From: Haliclystus octoradiatus
Lineage: Eukaryota; Cnidaria; Staurozoa; Stauromedusae; Haliclystidae
Assembly: GCA_916610825.1 (NCBI GenBank)
Contig: OU744454.1
Span: forward strand, 5,962,321 to 6,026,320
Length of the DNA stretch: 64,000 nucleotides
Direction: 5' to 3'
Shown here: piece by piece, positions 60,314 to 64,000 of the stretch
Position numbering within the stretch: the stretch's first letter is position 1
Layout: every line of letters starts with the position of its first letter
Program-made: the position numbers and the translations under genes
The notes under the pieces: generated by a model
The model's database searches: none
What the model saw: the letters and a program-made list of their open reading frames with translations, nothing else
What the model was told of the DNA's origin: nothing

Positions 60314-61070
60314 GTTATCGTAAAATTGTGGTTGTACTTCTTTGGTAGGTGAATACGGGCCATACATAGTTGCAAAAGTAAATTTGAAAAATATACTATA
60401 TAATAAAATGTTGCATTTGAGCTGTGAATTCTGTTACCAATTTATGGTGTCTCCACAACTCAATCATAAAGTCTCAAAGTGCTATAAAAATGGAGATTTG
60501 ATAATTTGCAAACAAGCGATTATATTCTGACAGTATGAAGAATCCAACATTTTGTGAGCTGAAAATTTGTACAATGACAATTTATCACGAAACAGCGCGA
60601 AAAACTCGGCGGGCACGCAGTGATGTCACACCGATTCAAAGTGTTTAATACCACGTGATAAAATGACGTCACAGCATGTACAAGTATAGATAGAAGTCTA
60701 GTCTACACGCAGGCTAAAGTCAGGAGAAATTCCATGAGAAATCCCCATAAATTTGAGCCAATCATATGCTGTCTGCATGATCATTTGTATACAGTTTTGT
60801 ATCATCTTTGTTTGTATCTAATGATCTGATTGGTTACAATTTTGAGCCCTTTGATTCTGGAATAATCTTCTCCACGTTTTGCAAAACGAGGCTATTACTC
60901 ACTTATAATTTTTATGCATGATCGCAAAATCTGCAAACTGTGTTTGGAGCGCTTGGGTGCATGTCATATTATTAATAACACAGTACATTCACTGTTTAAA
61001 ACTTACCAGTGCCTCTCAAGTAGAAAACCAGAATTCTATTATTTTGTTAATAGTCTAGAAATTTTACAAG
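60314..61070. promoter_or_regulatory. Divergent promoter region between RhoGAP gene and HMBS
   Basis: 757 bp between the two start codons, transcribed outward on both sides. A perfect CRE palindrome TGACGTCA is at 60664-60671, an E-box CACGTG at 60652-60657 and a CRE-like TGATGTCA at 60621-60628, all within 51 bases. Regulation by CREB/ATF and USF-type factors is an inference from the sites. Confidence 0.65.
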
Positions 61071-61118
61071 ATGAATGGACACACTGAAACAGTTAACGTT
61101 GGTTCGCGAAAAAGTCAG
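61071..61118 (+). CDS. HMBS: HMBS coding exon 1
   Basis: 16 codons MNGHTETVNVGSRKSQ, phase 0, donor GTAGGA. The N-terminal extension before VGSRKSQ is short. Confidence 0.88.
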
Positions 61119-64000
61119 GTAGGAAAGCAGTGAACACTTTTTATGCTGACCTGATGTATGTGGAGACATTTATGAATGATTTGACACTTTTTGGTGATAC
61201 ATCTGATTTTTTGGAACCAAGTTTATTATCACGCTTAGTGATTTCGAACCACAGCTTACTCTCTTATACAATTTCCAACTTTTACTTCAAATTTCAATCG
61301 TCAAGTTATTACAGCTTTGCCTACCCTAATCTATAACGGTCAATTGACATTTATATTTTGAGGCATGTTAATTTGCTTGTTTGATTATGGTTTGATACGC
61401 CTACTATTTTGACCTGAGATTTGGAGCTGATATCTCCAACAAGGCCGGAGTAGCCGTCGCTTTTGGCTTACTGCTTGATTGAGTTTGGTATGTCTGGAAA
61501 TCTGAAATTATTCAAGTTCTATATTTCTTTGTGTATTGCTTGTTGAGTATCTCATATTTAAGTGTTTGAGGTCAGTGTGTTATAATGAAGAATGTAAATA
61601 TAGCTCCTGGTTTAGTGTCAGTGGCTCATTTCAGACAGCTGACTTAATTTAAATAAGTATGTCAACTGGAACTGTACTGTACAATGTAAATGTACTTTCA
61701 TACGTATGTAGATACCTGCACTACAGTTTTTAGTTTATTCAACTTAATTACACTATGAAATTTTAAAGTAAGCCTACTGAAAATATACTGAAAAAGACAA
61801 AGCAACTGAAAATGTAGGCTACTGAAATAATACTGATTTATTTCCAGTACTTTTTAGATATTGAATATCCAACTGCAATTTCAGTACTTTTTCAGAATGT
61901 TATCAGTTTATATTTAGTACTTTAAAATAATTTAGTTAAGACATATAAATATTGTTTTGGGGCAATATTCCCTGGAAACATTTAGTTTGCGCTCGGTCTT
62001 CAAATATACCTGATTCGCTACACTGCTTGTGGCTTGAAAAATGACATTCACTGTTCAACGTTGAGCCCACAAGGCGCAGATATATGCGTTTAATTTAATA
62101 CTCAATTTTATGCCTTTAAGCGTGTTATACTGTTGTTAAGAAGTTATTATTATTAATTTGGTTTTGAATTTCTATTTACAGCTTGCTTTAATTCAAACTA
62201 ATCAAATTATTGCTGATTTGAAAAGCCGCAATGGTTCAATTAAGTTTAATATAGGTATGTTTTGTAGTGATTTTAAATGTGCATGTTGCATACCTAGCTT
62301 ACGTGTCAGATATAAAAATAGCCCCACTGCATAAATAAATGTATATGTAGAACAATCAGTGTCCAACCAACATAAGTAGGAATCATACAATACAATCCTA
62401 GATTCCGGAAGGTTAGAGCAAATTCAGAAGAAAATTAGCCTTTGTCACAGACCAAAACATTTCGAGAACGTTCAAAATAATAAATAATCCAAAATATTGG
62501 TCAAACATCAACAAAAAAATTCAGAAGAAAATGTTGAAATGCCTCTAGGATTCCAGAAGGCTGAACTCAAAGGATACATAGCTGACCTTCGTGTTTTTCC
62601 TTTAAAGATGAATATTTTTCTTTTCCACAAAAACTTTTTTGTTGAGGTTTGACCTATAAATAAATAAAAACTTGTCTCCTTTTGAATTTAATCTAGCATT
62701 CCCATGATCTGGGAACTCATAATCTCCACTTTTGTTGAACCTATTTCAAGGTCTTGAAATCTTCCAATTGGCCATGCAATGTAGGCCTAGGCCTACATAT
62801 ACCGACTTTTACATATAAGTTCAGGCATGTTATTTTGTGTAATTTTTCTGTTACAGAAACCATGGATACACTTGGTGACCAAATCCTTGACAAAGAATTA
62901 TCCAAAGTATGTTTTAATTAGGCCTAGTCATATGTTTTTATAGCCTAATCCCTAGTAGCAATATTGGTTAGCATTCAGTAAAGGCATTCATCGATAACTC
63001 ACACACTCGTCTAATACATACTAGCCAACCAACCAGCCAGTCAACTGCTTGCTTACCCGGCTATTTTGTCTACTCTCAATAATTTTATTGAATATCAGGA
63101 ATACGTTTAACCAATGTGTTTTTTAAATTCACATCTTTTTTCTTTTTTTCTGATTCCAGATTGGTGGAAAGTCCTTGTTTACAAAAGACTTAGAAGATGC
63201 GCTGAGAAGTGAAAAGTAAGAACATTCCCGCATTGTCTAATTTTGCCATTCAATTCTAATCCAGAAAATTTTTTAACCAATAAAAACCATCCAAAATTTT
63301 TATAAATATCCAATATCTGTTTTTATTTGAATTTTTGAATAGTTTTGAAAATGTCATGTATGCTATGAAAGTTCATGAACACACAATGAGTACTGAGTAG
63401 ATTTGTCATGCCTCTAGGATGCGCTTTTACAGTTGAGGCAAAAATAATGTGAATGTGGATGTTTTCATTGTTTTCAAAATTTTTCATGGCTTGAAATTTG
63501 TGGTTTTTTTGCATTGCCATGGTGTTTTCACAAAACTGTCATGTCATTTTCATGGTTTTGGTGTTCAGGTAGTGAGAACTGTTGAAATGTAGCACCACGC
63601 TGTAACCGCAAAGAGCGAAGACAAAAATAAATAACACAGTTACTCCAATAAAGCAAACTTCAAGATAATATAATAAACTGTAAGACAAGATATACGTTAT
63701 ACTAAACACATCCGTACTTCGGATACCACACCTTGAAACTCCAGCAATCATAAAACTGAACAAGAAGGATAACTATAAAAGCTTCCAATCAAAAACTATT
63801 AATAATAAACCAAGTAATATTAAACTACACATATACTTCAAAAGGTGTAAATCATCAGCATGAATCTCAACAAGAACCACTCATCTAGAAATAAAAGAGC
63901 AATGCAGGCGCCTATATGGTAGGGGGATGTCATCTCGATTACTATTACATTACTTTTTCCAGTACTTTGTATATAGGCTACCTAACTCAACAATAAGTTT
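61071..64000 (+). CDS. HMBS: Hydroxymethylbilane synthase, first four coding exons (3' part beyond window)
   Basis: Third enzyme of heme synthesis (porphobilinogen deaminase, cytosolic): it polymerises four porphobilinogens into hydroxymethylbilane on a dipyrromethane cofactor. Exons 61071-61118, 62182-62254, 62857-62906 and 63160-63215 join in phase and encode 75 residues plus two bases. The order VNVGSRKSQ, LALIQTNQIIADLKSRN, LGDQILDKELSK and IGGKSLFTKDLEDAL matches the N-terminal domain of the family, including the Arg/Ser of GSRKSQ and the Lys of SLFTK that contact cofactor and substrate. Exon 4 ends in phase 2 at a GTAAGT donor; the catalytic Asp motif should come in the next exon, right of 64000. 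A longer N-terminus from an upstream exon is possible. Confidence 0.94.
62182..62254 (+). CDS. HMBS: HMBS coding exon 2
   Basis: 73 bases, acceptor TTTACAG, donor GTATGT: LALIQTNQIIADLKSRNGSI then KFNI plus G. Confidence 0.93.
62395..62580. mobile_element. GTCYGACAAAA-family element, ends eroded
   Basis: GATTCCGGAAGGTTAGAGCA, AATTCAGAAGAAAATTAGCC and TGGTCAAACATCAACAAAAA place it in the family. Lies in HMBS intron 2. Confidence 0.65.
62857..62906 (+). CDS. HMBS: HMBS coding exon 3
   Basis: 50 bases, acceptor CTGTTACAG, donor GTATGT: (E)TMDTLGDQILDKELSK, the conserved T-x-GDxILDxxLSK block. Confidence 0.94.
63160..63215 (+). CDS. HMBS: HMBS coding exon 4
   Basis: 56 bases after a strong polypyrimidine tract and CCAG: IGGKSLFTKDLEDALRSE plus AA, donor GTAAGA. 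Confidence 0.94.
63335..63565. repeat. Dispersed TTTCATGG-rich repeat, relative of 25200-25390
   Basis: Shares GTGGATGTTTTCATTG, TTTTTCATGGCTTGAAATTT and GTGGTTTT with the copy in the RhoGAP intron. Confidence 0.65.

Overview
The window is nuclear DNA of an AT-rich, intron-rich invertebrate metazoan. The signs are spliced genes with short exons and long introns, BEL/Pao and Gypsy retrotransposons, tRNA-derived SINEs and many short TIR elements. I cannot name the species. Most long open frames here belong to transposons. The host genes are split into exons of 36-207 bp (plus one 1.3 kb terminal exon) and were recovered by joining splice sites and reading phase by hand.

Host genes, left to right. 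(1) 232-4444, minus strand: the first three exons of a gene I do not recognise, which runs off the left edge. (2) 11761-60313, minus strand: a complete 22-exon gene whose phases close exactly into 1043 codons plus a stop. It encodes a PX-SH3-RhoGAP protein of the ARHGAP32/ARHGAP33 family and fills three quarters of the window. An ATG-initiated exon at 26304-26420 lies inside it and can only join as an alternative first exon, giving a RhoGAP isoform without PX and with almost no SH3. (3) 61071 to beyond 64000, plus strand: the first four coding exons of hydroxymethylbilane synthase (HMBS, heme pathway). Its start lies 757 bp from that of gene 2, head to head, and the gap holds a perfect CRE palindrome and an E-box.

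Mobile DNA. An intact BEL/Pao gag-pol frame (5231-10615, minus) sits between genes 1 and 2. A young Gypsy element (48191-52738, plus) with apparently identical 202-bp LTRs, a 5-bp target duplication and one unbroken gag-pol frame lies antisense in intron 5 of the RhoGAP gene. A second, decayed Gypsy (about 53840-56307, minus) occupies intron 4. Introns and flanks are full of small elements: two tRNA-headed SINE families, Tc1/mariner-pogo-like elements flanked by TA with TACAGT...ACTGTA ends, hAT-like elements with 8-bp duplications, a foldback family built from the palindrome GTTCATGAAC, and a family with GTCYGACAAAA ends. Several are nested inside one another. A 145-bp dimeric satellite fills 438-1757.

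The most unusual signal is a cluster of snap-back inverted repeats at 28.3-33.1 kb, with a weaker relative at 19.2 kb. Several share a short head hairpin (TAGTGCTC...GAGC) and a CTGATGA-stem-GAAAC-short stem core matching the conserved core of the hammerhead ribozyme, with one compensating stem change between copies. I propose this as a family of ribozyme-bearing foldback elements.
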